DNA from: AR5 sp041499965
Lineage (GTDB): Bacteria > Methylomirabilota > Methylomirabilia > Rokubacteriales > CSP1-6
DNA length: 64,000 nucleotides
NCBI GenBank assembly: GCA_041499965.1
Contig: JBGQLG010000003.1
Coordinates: forward strand, 1-64,000
Direction: 5' to 3'
Under the pieces are notes generated by a model. The model searched no databases, was not told where the DNA came from, and was given only the letters and a program-made list of their open reading frames with translations. The position numbers were made by a program, and so were the translations under genes. Positions 54,626 to 63,190 of this stretch are shown in pieces. Position 1 is the first letter of the stretch; each line of letters opens with the position of its first letter.

Positions 54626-55030
54626 ATGCGCGCACCCGGCCTCCTCGCCGTGACGCTCGTCCTCCTGGCGACCGCCCTGGCCGACGCCGCCGGCGGCCCG
54701 AGGTATTCAGGGACCGTGGTGGCCATCGATCCGCGACGGGGTGTGCTGATCATCGAGGAGGTCGGCCCCCTTCGCGGCCCGAAGGCCGTCGTGACCCAGC
54801 GAACGATCGGTGTGACATCCCGCACGAAGTTCAATCGGTTCATCCGGGTGAACGGGCCGGGAGCGTTCGCCGGGGATTTCATCGAGGTCATGCTCGATGC
54901 CGACGACGTGGCGCTGGGTGAATTCGTGACCGCCGAATGTGTCCTCGAACGGGGCCGGCTCGTCGCCGTGCTGGTGACCCTGGCCGAACTCGCGCAGCCT
55001 CCCTCGAGCCCGGGCGTCCGTCTGCCCTGA
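54626..55030 (+). CDS. secreted protein of unknown function
   Basis: 134 residues with a signal peptide (about 1-21, ending ALADAAGG). The mature part is a small beta-rich domain (YSGTVVAIDPRRGVLIIEEV, SRTKFNRFIRV, DFIEVMLDADDVALGEFV). The pattern resembles OB-like or DUF5666-type periplasmic domains, but I do not assign it. It lies 19 bp after pal and 22 bp before the DUF4015 gene, so the three form an operon. Confidence 0.72.
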   Translation: MRAPGLLAVTLVLLATALADAAGGPRYSGTVVAIDPRRGVLIIEEVGPLRGPKAVVTQRTIGVTSRTKFNRFIRVNGPGAFAGDFIEVMLDADDVALGEFVTAECVLERGRLVAVLVTLAELAQPPSSPGVRLP

Positions 55031-55052
55031 CCCGCGGTCAGGGACGCACCCG

Positions 55053-56161
55053 ATGCGGGCGTCGCGGGTCCTGATCGCGGCCCTGCTGGCGCTCCTCGCG
55101 GTGGGGGTCGCGGCGGTTGCCTCGCCCGGCCCTACCGCCCGCTTGCTCGCTCGGACGGCCGATAGTGCTCGGCCCGCGCCGGCCGTCGTCAAGGCCGTCT
55201 ATTTGAGCTACTACGGCGTCGCCGACGCGACCATCCGCGGTCGCGTCCTCGATCTCCTCGACGGCACCGAGCTCAACGCGGTCGTGATCGACGTGAAGGG
55301 CGACCGTGGGTTCATTCCCTACGCGACCTCCGTCGAGCTGGCCGTGCAGGCGGGCGCGCGGGGCCCGGTGCGTTGGAACGGCTTCGACGCTGCGCTGGCC
55401 CGGCTCAAGGCCGGGGGCGTCTACACGATCGCGCGCATCGTCGTGTTCAAGGACGACGTCCTCGCCCGCCACCGCCCCACGTGGGCGCTGCTCGACACTC
55501 GGACGGGCCGGCCCTGGGTGGACCGGGAAGGGCTCGCCTGGATCGATCCGTTCAAGGACGAGGCCTGGGCGTACACGTTGCAACTCGCCGTCGAGGCCGC
55601 CGCCAAGGGGTTCGATGAGATCCAGTTCGACTATCTTCGCTTCCCGAGCGAGGGGCCGCTCGGCGCCATCCGGTACTCGGCGGTCAGCACGCAGGAGACC
55701 CGGACTCGGGCCATCGGCCGGTTTCTCGCGGCGGCGCGGCAGATGCTGGGCGACCGCGCACGTCTGGCGATCGACGTCTTCGGCTACACGGCGTTCAACG
55801 ACAACGACACGAACGTCGGCCAGCGCATCGAGGATCTCGCGACGCTGGTCGACGTCATCTGTCCGATGGCCTATCCGTCCGCCTACCACGTCGGCATCCC
55901 CGGGTATCGCAACCCCGTCGCGCGTCCCTACGAGGTCGTCGCCGAGACGGTGCGCCGGATCCGGGCCCGCAGCCGCCACGGCGGTGCGCTCGTCCGTCCG
56001 TGGATCCAGGACTTTCGCGACTATGCGTTCGATCGGCGAGCCTTCGGGCCGATGGAGGTGGCGGCGCAGATCCGCGCGGCCACGACGCGGGCGCCTCCGG
56101 GTGGATGCTGTGGAATCCGCGCAATCGCTACACCGTCGAGGCGCTCGGCCCCCCGGGCTGA
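55053..56161 (+). CDS. putative glycoside hydrolase (DUF4015), 3' frameshift
   Basis: A signal-like start (about 1-25) is followed by a TIM-barrel domain matching DUF4015: KAVYLSYYGVAD, LNAVVIDVKGDRGFIPYAT, FDEIQFDYLRFPSEG and ICPMAYPSAYHVGI. Near 56085-56095 the frame shifts: one missing base (a G in CCACGACG) would continue as GASGWMLWNPRNRYTVEALG, the usual family end, stopping at 56159-56161. As read, the frame runs on antisense into ftsH. The restored end overlaps ftsH by 34 bp. It may be a real frameshift or an assembly error. Confidence 0.8.
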
Positions 56162-58014
56162 CCGGCCTCGCTGGCGGCGATCAGCGCCAGCAGCGTCGCC
56201 CGGTCGACGACCTCCTTCTCGATCAGCTGCTTGGCCAGCGCCTCGAGCGTCACTCGCTTGGCGGTCAGCGTCGCGCGGACGCGGCCGTGCGCCGCCTCGA
56301 GCATCGTCTGGATCTCCGCGTCGATGACCTCGGCGGTACGCTCGCTGTACTCCCTGGGGCCGCTGGTGGGCACCGGCAGGAACACGGGGCGGGGCGGCTC
56401 GAAGGTGGCCAGCCCCAGCGCCTCGCCCATTCCGTAGCGCGTGATCATGTGACGCGCGATGTCCGTCGCGCGTTGCAGATCGTCCTGCGCGCCGGTGGAC
56501 ACGTCCCCGAAGGTCAGCTCCTCGGCCACCCGCCCGCCGAGCAGCACGTCGAGCCGGTCGAGCAGCTCGGTCCGCGTCATCAGGTAGCGGTCCTCGGTCG
56601 GGCGCTGCTGCGTGTAGCCGAGCGCCGCCACCCCGCGCGGAATGACCGAGACCTTCGCGACGCGGTCCGCCTGGGGCCGGGACTCGGCCACCAGCGCGTG
56701 GCCGGCCTCGTGGTAGGCCACGATCTCCTTCTCCTTCGGATTGATGACGCGGGACTTTCGCTCCAGCCCGGCCACGACCCGGTCGATGGCGTCATCGAAG
56801 TCCGTCATGTCGACCGCGTCCTGGCCCTGCCGGGCGGCCCGGAGCGCGGCCTCGTTCACGATGTTCGCGAGGTCGGCGCCGACGAACCCGGGCGTGCGCG
56901 CGGCGACGAGGGACAGATCGAGCCCGGGCGCGAGCGGGACCTTGCGGGTGTGGACCAGGAGAATCTTCTCGCGCCCCCGCAGGTCGGGCCGGTCGATCAC
57001 GACCTGCCGGTCGAAGCGGCCGGGCCGTAGCAGCGCGGGGTCGAGGATCTCGGGGCGGTTGGTGGCCGCCAGCAGGATGACGCCCTTCTGGGTGTCGAAG
57101 CCGTCCATCTCGGCCAGCAGCTGGTTCAGCGTCTGCTCCCGCTCGTCGTGGCCGCCGACGAGCGTACTGGCCCCCCGGGCCTTGCCGAGCGCGTCCAGCT
57201 CGTCGATGAAGATGATGCTGGGCGCCTTCTCCTGGGCCTGGGCGAAGAGGTCGCGCACCCGCGCCGCACCGACCCCGACGAACATCTCGACGAAATCCGA
57301 GCCGGTCAGACTGAAGAACGGCACGCCGGCTTCCCCCGCGACGGCCTTGGCGAGGAGCGTCTTGCCGGTGCCGGGCGCGCCGACGATCAAGACGCCCTTC
57401 GGGATCTTGCCGCCGAGCCGCTGATAGCGCTCGGGCGCTTTCAGGAAATCGACAATCTCCATCAGCTCGCCGCGGGCCTCGTCGATGCCGGCCACGTCAT
57501 CGAACGTTACGCCGGTGCTGTGCTGCATGTAGACCTTGGCCTTGCTCTTCCCGATGGCCAGGAGCCCGCCCTGGGCCCCGCCCATGCGCCGTATGAGGAA
57601 GAACCAGACGCCCATGAACAGCAGCGTGGGCAGGATCCACGAGAGCACCGTCGAGACCCAGGGGTTGTCCGCGCGGCCGGTGAACTTCACGGTGGCCGCC
57701 TCCAGCTCGGTGACGAGGCCGGGGTCGTCGACCCGGACGGTGACGAAGCGGTAGGGGCCGGCTCCGGATCGTTTCAGCGCCTCGATCTTCTCCGTGGGGA
57801 GGACGCCCTCCAGCCCGTCAGCGGCGAGCGTCCCGGTGATGGCGTGCGCGTCGAGAAGGAGGTCGCTGACCTTGCCCTTCCTCACGAGCGCCTTGAACTC
57901 GCTGTAGGAGATGCTCTCGGGGTGCGGTGCGAAGAGGAACGAGTTGATCAGGATCAGGGCGAGCATCACCGCGACGAGATAGCCGAAGGCGGCGGTTTGC
58001 CCGGAGGGTTTCAC
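56128..58014 (-). CDS. ftsH: FtsH-family membrane AAA+ zinc metalloprotease
   Basis: 628 residues. Two membrane helices (about 9-27 and 125-145) flank a short periplasmic domain. The AAA module has Walker A GAPGTGKTLL near 212, Walker B SIIFIDELDALG near 265 and SRH ATNRPEILDPALLRPGRFD. The protease site is HEAGH near 435 with a downstream Asp in TGAQDDLQRAT. It degrades damaged membrane proteins and some regulators. The GTG start overlaps the HlyD-type stop (GTGA). Pairing of FtsH with an adaptor of an export pump is unusual. Confidence 0.95.
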   Translation of the reverse strand: MKPSGQTAAFGYLVAVMLALILINSFLFAPHPESISYSEFKALVRKGKVSDLLLDAHAITGTLAADGLEGVLPTEKIEALKRSGAGPYRFVTVRVDDPGLVTELEAATVKFTGRADNPWVSTVLSWILPTLLFMGVWFFLIRRMGGAQGGLLAIGKSKAKVYMQHSTGVTFDDVAGIDEARGELMEIVDFLKAPERYQRLGGKIPKGVLIVGAPGTGKTLLAKAVAGEAGVPFFSLTGSDFVEMFVGVGAARVRDLFAQAQEKAPSIIFIDELDALGKARGASTLVGGHDEREQTLNQLLAEMDGFDTQKGVILLAATNRPEILDPALLRPGRFDRQVVIDRPDLRGREKILLVHTRKVPLAPGLDLSLVAARTPGFVGADLANIVNEAALRAARQGQDAVDMTDFDDAIDRVVAGLERKSRVINPKEKEIVAYHEAGHALVAESRPQADRVAKVSVIPRGVAALGYTQQRPTEDRYLMTRTELLDRLDVLLGGRVAEELTFGDVSTGAQDDLQRATDIARHMITRYGMGEALGLATFEPPRPVFLPVPTSGPREYSERTAEVIDAEIQTMLEAAHGRVRATLTAKRVTLEALAKQLIEKEVVDRATLLALIAASEAGQPGGPSASTV

Positions 58015-59432
58015 AGTCTGAACCCTGGCCCGGGAATCGTCGTCGTCGGCGCCGCCGACTCGAGGCCGATCAGGACCGCCTGTCCCGCCTCGAGGTCGCC
58101 ACGCACGATCTCCGTCGACGTCCCGTCGGTGATCCCGAGCGTGACCCGGGCGGCGATGGGGCGGCCGTCACGCCCGAGGATCCACACGACCGGCGTCGTC
58201 GAGCCCGGGGCACCGGGGGGACGGAACCGGAGCGCGGTGTTCGGGACCTTGAGGACGTCCACGTTCTGTTCGGTCACGAACCTGACGCTGGCGGTCATGC
58301 CCGGGACGAGGCGGGCGGCTGGATTGGCGACGGCGACCACGACGGTGTACGTGACGACGTTCTGCGCGACCTGCGGCGCCTTGCGGATCTGCGAGACGGT
58401 CCCCGTGAACACCTGGCCCGGAAACGCGTCGACGGTGAACGTCACCGGCGTCTCGGCCCTGATGCGCCCGATGTCCGCCTCGTCGACGCTGGCCTCCACC
58501 TGCATCCGCGTCAGGTCCTGGGCGATCGTGAACAACGTCGGTGCCTGCAGCGCCGCGGCGACCGTCTGGCCCACGTCGACCGCTCGATTGACGACGACCC
58601 CGTCGACCGGCGAGCGAATCGTGGTGTGGTCGAGATTGATCTGCGCCTGGGCCAGCGCCGCCTGCTTCTGCTCGACCTGATCGCGACTCGTCTGCAGGGC
58701 GGCCTCCTGGACGTGTCGCTGGACTTCGGCGGTGTGGATGGCCGAGGCCAGCGCCTGCTCGTGAGCCAGCGCCGACTCGTGTTGGGCCAGGGCGGCGTCG
58801 TAGGCGCTCTGGGCGCTGTCGCGGTCGGCGGCGGCCACGAGGCCGCGCTCGAACAGCTCGACCTCACGGCCGAGCGTACGGCGGGCGTCGAGGACCCCCA
58901 CGAGGGCCTTGGCCGTCTGCGCCTTGCCCTCGGCGTAGCCGGCCTGCGCGTTGTCGACGTTGGTCTGGGCCTGCTCGACCTGGGCGGCCTGATTGAGCAC
59001 GGTGGACCCTGCGGCCTTGACGTCGGCCCGGGCCTGGTTGGCCGCCGCCTCGAAGAGCGCCGGGTCGATGCGCGCGATGACCTGTCCCTTGCGCACGAGC
59101 GTGTTGAAGTCGGCGTTCAGCTCCTTGATCGTGCCCGAGACCTGGCTTCCGACCAGGACCATGATGACCGCGTTGAGGTTGCCGGTGGCCGAGACCGAGG
59201 CGCTGATCGCGCCACGCTCCACACGAGCGGTCCGGTAGACGGGCGGGGCCCCGGAGCCCGCCACATACCAGTACACGGCGAGGCCTCCGACGGCGACGGC
59301 GGCGCCGAGGGCCACGGCAGCCCAGCGTGTCCAGCGCTGGCGCGCCGGCTTCGCAGGGACCAGGGTCGCGTCGACCGGCGGGGAGCCGGCGGCGGATCCG
59401 TTCGAGGCCGCCTGCGTCTGTTCGGTCTTCAT
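58011..59432 (-). CDS. HlyD/MacA-type periplasmic adaptor protein
   Basis: 473 residues. One N-terminal membrane anchor (about 38-58), a lipoyl/barrel-sandwich hybrid domain, a long alpha-helical hairpin (about 130-270, rich in Ala/Gln) and beta-barrel plus membrane-proximal domains (GQTVAAALQAPTLFTIAQDL, VPNTALRFRPPG). It connects an inner-membrane pump to an outer-membrane channel. The MacB-like ABC genes lie divergently at 59629 and share its enhancer sites, so they probably form one tripartite exporter. The ATG is about 9 nt after the predicted sigma-54 start. Confidence 0.9.
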   Translation of the reverse strand: MKTEQTQAASNGSAAGSPPVDATLVPAKPARQRWTRWAAVALGAAVAVGGLAVYWYVAGSGAPPVYRTARVERGAISASVSATGNLNAVIMVLVGSQVSGTIKELNADFNTLVRKGQVIARIDPALFEAAANQARADVKAAGSTVLNQAAQVEQAQTNVDNAQAGYAEGKAQTAKALVGVLDARRTLGREVELFERGLVAAADRDSAQSAYDAALAQHESALAHEQALASAIHTAEVQRHVQEAALQTSRDQVEQKQAALAQAQINLDHTTIRSPVDGVVVNRAVDVGQTVAAALQAPTLFTIAQDLTRMQVEASVDEADIGRIRAETPVTFTVDAFPGQVFTGTVSQIRKAPQVAQNVVTYTVVVAVANPAARLVPGMTASVRFVTEQNVDVLKVPNTALRFRPPGAPGSTTPVVWILGRDGRPIAARVTLGITDGTSTEIVRGDLEAGQAVLIGLESAAPTTTIPGPGFRL

Positions 59433-59451
59433 GGGTCCGGCCTCGGACAAG

Positions 59452-59467
59452 TGCAACGGCACTGCCG
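59452..59467 (-). promoter_or_regulatory. sigma-54 promoter of the HlyD-ftsH operon
   Basis: CGGCAGTGCCGTTGCA on the minus strand, GG-N10-GC with a full TTGCA box. The predicted start is near 59441, 9 nt before the ATG. Confidence 0.8.
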
Positions 59468-59520
59468 TTCCTGAAACGAAAGAAAACGGTCCTTTCGGCG
59501 GGAGCGTTCGCCCCGGCCAC

Positions 59521-59557
59521 TGGGGCGCCCGTGCGGCGCTGGGGTGACGATGCCCCA
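59521..59557. promoter_or_regulatory. shared tandem enhancer-like sites between HlyD and the ABC transporter
   Basis: TGGGGCGCCCGTGCGGCG (59521-59538) and TGGGGTGACGATGCCCCA (59540-59557) lie 19 bp apart. They are at about -88 and -107 for the HlyD operon and about -96 and -77 for the ABC operon. Confidence 0.78.
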
Positions 59558-59599
59558 GGCCCACGGTAGCCATGTGGCTGGATTCTTGTCGATCAGGTC

Positions 59600-59615
59600 C
59601 GGCACGCCGGTTGCC
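59600..59615 (+). promoter_or_regulatory. sigma-54 promoter of the MacB-like ABC/MFS operon
   Basis: CGGCACGCCGGTTGCC on the plus strand, GG-N10-GC with TTGC. The predicted start near 59626 is 3 nt before the ATG at 59629. Confidence 0.8.
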
Positions 59616-59628
59616 CAGGTCGATAGCG

Positions 59629-60375
59629 ATGGCCGAGCCCGTCATCGAGACGCAGGATCTGGCGAAGGACTACTGGCTGGGCGCCCACGTGGTGCACGCG
59701 CTGCACGGCGTGTCGCTCACCGTCGAGGCCGGGGAGCTGGTGGCCATCATGGGTCCCTCGGGATCAGGGAAATCCACGCTCATGACGATCCTGGGTTGCC
59801 TCGACACCGCCACGAGCGGGCGCTATCTCCTGGAGGGCCACGACGTCTCGCGGCTGGACGACGATGCGCTGGCCAGGATCCGGAACTCGAAGATCGGCTT
59901 CGTGTTCCAGCAGTTCAACCTGATGCCCCGGATGAGCGCGCTGGCCAACGTCGAGCTTCCGCTCATCTACAGTGATCGCCCGGCCAGGGAACAGCGCCGA
60001 ACGGCGATGTCGAAGCTCGAGGCCGTCGGGCTCGGCGACCGCGCCAACCACCGCCCCGCCCAGCTCTCGGGCGGTCAGCAGCAGCGGGTGGCAATCGCCC
60101 GGGCCCTGGTCAACGATCCGATTCTGTTCCTGGCCGACGAGCCCACCGGCAATCTCGATACGCGGACCAGCGTGGAGATCATGGCCATCCTCCAGGCCCT
60201 GAACCGCAACGGCATCACGATCCTGCTCGTCACGCACGAGGAGGACATCGCCCGCTATGCGCGGCGCATCCTGCACTTCCGCGATGGCGAGCTCGTGCAG
60301 GACGAGCCCGTCCTCGCTCCGATCGACGCCCGCACGGTGCTCGCCGCCGGTGCGCGGGCCCTGAAGATGCCATGA
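59629..60375 (+). CDS. MacB/LolD-type ABC transporter ATP-binding protein
   Basis: 248 residues. Walker A GPSGSGKSTL near 44-53, the Q-loop FVFQQFNLMPRM near 95, signature LSGGQQQRVAIARAL near 145, Walker B ILFLADEPTGNLD near 167 and the switch His in LLVTHEED. The LolD/MacB subfamily drives mechanotransmission rather than import. It overlaps the permease gene (ATGA). Confidence 0.94.
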   Translation: MAEPVIETQDLAKDYWLGAHVVHALHGVSLTVEAGELVAIMGPSGSGKSTLMTILGCLDTATSGRYLLEGHDVSRLDDDALARIRNSKIGFVFQQFNLMPRMSALANVELPLIYSDRPAREQRRTAMSKLEAVGLGDRANHRPAQLSGGQQQRVAIARALVNDPILFLADEPTGNLDTRTSVEIMAILQALNRNGITILLVTHEEDIARYARRILHFRDGELVQDEPVLAPIDARTVLAAGARALKMP

Positions 60376-61604
60376 GAGTTCGCGCCACCGCGCACCTGGC
60401 CCTCGTGGCCCTGGCGGCCAGCCGGGCGCGCACCGCGCTCACGATGCTCGGTGTCATCATCGGCGTGGCCGCCGTCGTGACGATGATGGCGGTGGGCGCC
60501 GGGGCCCAGGCCCGCGTCGAGGGCCAGATCCGGAGCCTGGGCTCGAACCTGATCATCGTGCTGTCCGGCTCGATCACCACGGGCGGTGTGCGGCTCGGCG
60601 CCGGCAGCCAGCTCACCGTCACCGAAGACGACGCGCGCGCGATGGAGCGCGAGATCGACAGCCTCCAGGTCGCGGCGCCGACGGTCCGGGGCGGCGTCCA
60701 GGTGATCGCGGGCAACGCCAACTGGTCGACGGGGCTCGTCGGCGTGACGCCAGGGTTCCTGGAAGCGCGCGACTGGGAAACCGCAGCCGGCCGGCCGCTC
60801 ACGCAGGACGACGTCGACGGTGCCACCAAGGTCGTCCTGCTCGGCCAGACGGTGGCGAACAATCTCTTCGGCGGGGCCGATCCCCTCGGCCAGGTCGTTC
60901 GCGTCAAGAAGGTCCCGCTGACCGTAGTCGGCGTGCTTGCCCGGAAGGGCCAGTCCACCCAGGGACAGGATCAGGACGACACGGTGCTGGTCCCGCTCTC
61001 GACGGCGAAGAAGAAGGTGCTGGGGACGAGCCAGGCCAACGCCCGGGCGGTCAACGGGATTCTCGTGAAGGTCCGGGAGGCGAGCGCGATGAAAGGCGCC
61101 GAGCAGAGTATCCGCACGCTGCTGCGCCAGCGCCATCATCTGCAGCCCGGCCAGGACGACGATTTCACGCTCCGGAATCTGGCCGAGATCCTCGAGAGTC
61201 AGGAGGCGTCGTCCCGGGTGCTCAGCCTGCTGCTCGCCGCCATCGCGTCCGTCTCCCTCGTGGTGGGCGGCATCGGCATCATGAACATCATGCTGGTCTC
61301 GGTCACCGAGCGGACGCGCGAGATCGGGCTGCGCCGGGCGGTCGGCGCCCGCCGACGGGACATCCTGACGCAGTTCCTCATCGAGGCGGTGACCGTGTCG
61401 CTGGCCGGCGGCCTCGTGGGGATCGTGCTCGGAGTGGTCGCCGCCTGGGCCATCGGGTACTTCGCCGGCTGGCTGGCTCCGATCCAGGCGCGCGCGGTCG
61501 TTCCCGCCTTCCTCTTCGCCGGAGCGGTCGGCGTCTTCTTCGGCTTCTACCCGGCCCGCAAGGCGTCCCGCCTGAATCCCATCGACGCGCTCCGACACGA
61601 GTAG
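60372..61604 (+). CDS. MacB-like ABC transporter permease (FtsX family)
   Basis: 410 residues with four membrane helices: one near 20-42, a large periplasmic domain (about 60-280), then three helices ending LNPIDALRHE. The FtsX segment GIGIMNIMLVSVTERTREIG and VGARRRDILTQFL are diagnostic. With the ATPase and the divergently encoded HlyD-type adaptor it should form a tripartite exporter for a lipid, peptide or toxic compound. No outer-membrane channel gene is seen. Confidence 0.93.
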   Translation: MRVRATAHLALVALAASRARTALTMLGVIIGVAAVVTMMAVGAGAQARVEGQIRSLGSNLIIVLSGSITTGGVRLGAGSQLTVTEDDARAMEREIDSLQVAAPTVRGGVQVIAGNANWSTGLVGVTPGFLEARDWETAAGRPLTQDDVDGATKVVLLGQTVANNLFGGADPLGQVVRVKKVPLTVVGVLARKGQSTQGQDQDDTVLVPLSTAKKKVLGTSQANARAVNGILVKVREASAMKGAEQSIRTLLRQRHHLQPGQDDDFTLRNLAEILESQEASSRVLSLLLAAIASVSLVVGGIGIMNIMLVSVTERTREIGLRRAVGARRRDILTQFLIEAVTVSLAGGLVGIVLGVVAAWAIGYFAGWLAPIQARAVVPAFLFAGAVGVFFGFYPARKASRLNPIDALRHE

Positions 61605-61624
61605 CCACCAGGCCGGACAGGCCG

Positions 61625-62896
61625 ATGCCGGGCTCCGAGAGCGACGTCCCTGGCTCGCGCGTCGGCGGCCTGCGGGCGATTCCCCGAGGCGTCTGGGCGC
61701 TGGGTGTCGTCAGCCTGTTCATGGATCTCTCCTCGGAGATGATCCACAGCCTGCTGCCGGTGTTCCTCGTGTCGGTCCTGGGCGCGAGCGTGCTCTCGGT
61801 CGGAGTGATCGAAGGCGTCGCCGAAGCGACCGCGTCCATCACCAAGGTCTTCTCGGGGACGCTGAGCGACTATCTGGGCCGGCGCAAGTTCCTGACGGGG
61901 CTGGGCTACGCACTGGCGGCTATCACCAAGCCGGTTTTCCCCCTCGCCACGTCGCTGAGCTGGGTGCTCGCCGCGCGCTTCGTAGACCGTATCGGCAAGG
62001 GAATCCGTGAGGCGCCGCGGGATGCGCTCATGGGGGATCTGGCCCCTGCCGCCATGCGTGGCGCCTGCTACGGCCTCCGCCAGTCGCTCGACACGGTCGG
62101 CGCCGTTGCCGGGCCACTCGTCGCGGCGGCCCTGATGGCCGTGACGCTCCACGATTTCCGGCTGGTGTTCTGGATCGCCGTGATTCCGGCGGTCCTGGCG
62201 GTGGGAATCCTGCTCGTGGCGGTGAAGGAGCCGCCGGTCAGGCAGCCGGCTCCCGGGGCCGGGCCATCGATGCGGGTCGCGGAGGTCCGGGCGTTGCAGC
62301 CGGTCTACTGGAGCGTCGTGGTGGTTGGCACGATCCTGACCCTGGCGCGCTTCAGCGAGGCGTTCCTCCTCCTTCGGGCGGCCGACCGGGGCGTGTCGGT
62401 TGCCCTCGTGCCCATGGTCTTCGTCATCATGAACATCGCGTACGCCGTCTCGGCCTATCCGGCCGGCCTGCTGTCGGATCGGCTGGACCGGCGCCTGGTC
62501 CTGGCCGCCGGAAGTCTCGTGCTGATTGCCGGAGATATCGCGCTCGCGCTCGCCGTGCGCCCACTCGGCGTCTTCGTCGGCGTGGTCCTCTGGGGCCTCC
62601 ACATGGGGCTGACCCAGGGCCTGCTGGCCGCCCTGGTGACCGACACCGCGCCCGAGCGGCTGCGGGGGACGGCGTTCGGCCTGTTCAACCTGGCGGGCGG
62701 CCTGGCGGCGCTGCTGGCGAGTGTCGTGGCCGGATGGCTCGGGATCCGGTACGGGATGGCGGCACCGTTCTATGCCGGCGCCGGGTTTGCGGGGACGGCG
62801 CTGGTCGGCCTGCTGGCGCTCCACGTGTGGCTCCCGCAGCCGGCCGCCGCCGCCCCACGCGAGCGTCGGTCGCCAACATCACCTCGGCCTGGCTAG
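61625..62896 (+). CDS. MFS transporter
   Basis: 423 residues with about 12 membrane segments. The loop 2-3 signature is GTLSDYLGRRKFLTGLGY near 77-95, and DRIGKGIREAPRDALMGDLA follows near 119-138. The second half repeats a similar loop, GLLSDRLDRRLVLAAGS. The pattern is that of drug or metabolite exporters of the major facilitator superfamily. It follows the ABC permease by 20 bp. The substrate is not evident. Confidence 0.9.
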   Translation: MPGSESDVPGSRVGGLRAIPRGVWALGVVSLFMDLSSEMIHSLLPVFLVSVLGASVLSVGVIEGVAEATASITKVFSGTLSDYLGRRKFLTGLGYALAAITKPVFPLATSLSWVLAARFVDRIGKGIREAPRDALMGDLAPAAMRGACYGLRQSLDTVGAVAGPLVAAALMAVTLHDFRLVFWIAVIPAVLAVGILLVAVKEPPVRQPAPGAGPSMRVAEVRALQPVYWSVVVVGTILTLARFSEAFLLLRAADRGVSVALVPMVFVIMNIAYAVSAYPAGLLSDRLDRRLVLAAGSLVLIAGDIALALAVRPLGVFVGVVLWGLHMGLTQGLLAALVTDTAPERLRGTAFGLFNLAGGLAALLASVVAGWLGIRYGMAAPFYAGAGFAGTALVGLLALHVWLPQPAAAAPRERRSPTSPRPG

Positions 62897-63190
62897 TTCA
62901 CCACACGGGGATACGCCCGCGCCCCGACGATCATCAGCACGAGGATCATCACCCGGCCGCGATGCATGAGCGCCACCCGGCGGCAGAGGGTCTCCGCCTC
63001 GTCCCAGACGGCTCGCGCGACCGGGTCCAGTCCTACGGTGGGCTCGTCGAGGAACAGCGCCATGGTGTCGAGGTCCATGAAGACGAGCCGGTCAACGCGC
63101 CGTCGGCCGAGATCAATTGAGGGACGTAGCCGATGACCCGCCGAACCTCCGCTGCGTGGTGCCCGATGTCGACGACGTCCGCGGCGGCAT
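62893..63190 (-). pseudogene. decayed ABC transporter ATP-binding gene
   Basis: Pieces of an ATPase survive on the minus strand: a region after Walker A reading VRRVIGYVPQLISADGALTG (about 63085-63145) and a Walker B region ALFLDEPTVGLDP (about 63020-63060) followed by CRRVALMHRGRV. The P-loop and signature motif are missing and the pieces are in different frames. It resembles the DrrA/NodI class. It lies just outside the last sigma-54 unit. Confidence 0.7.
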
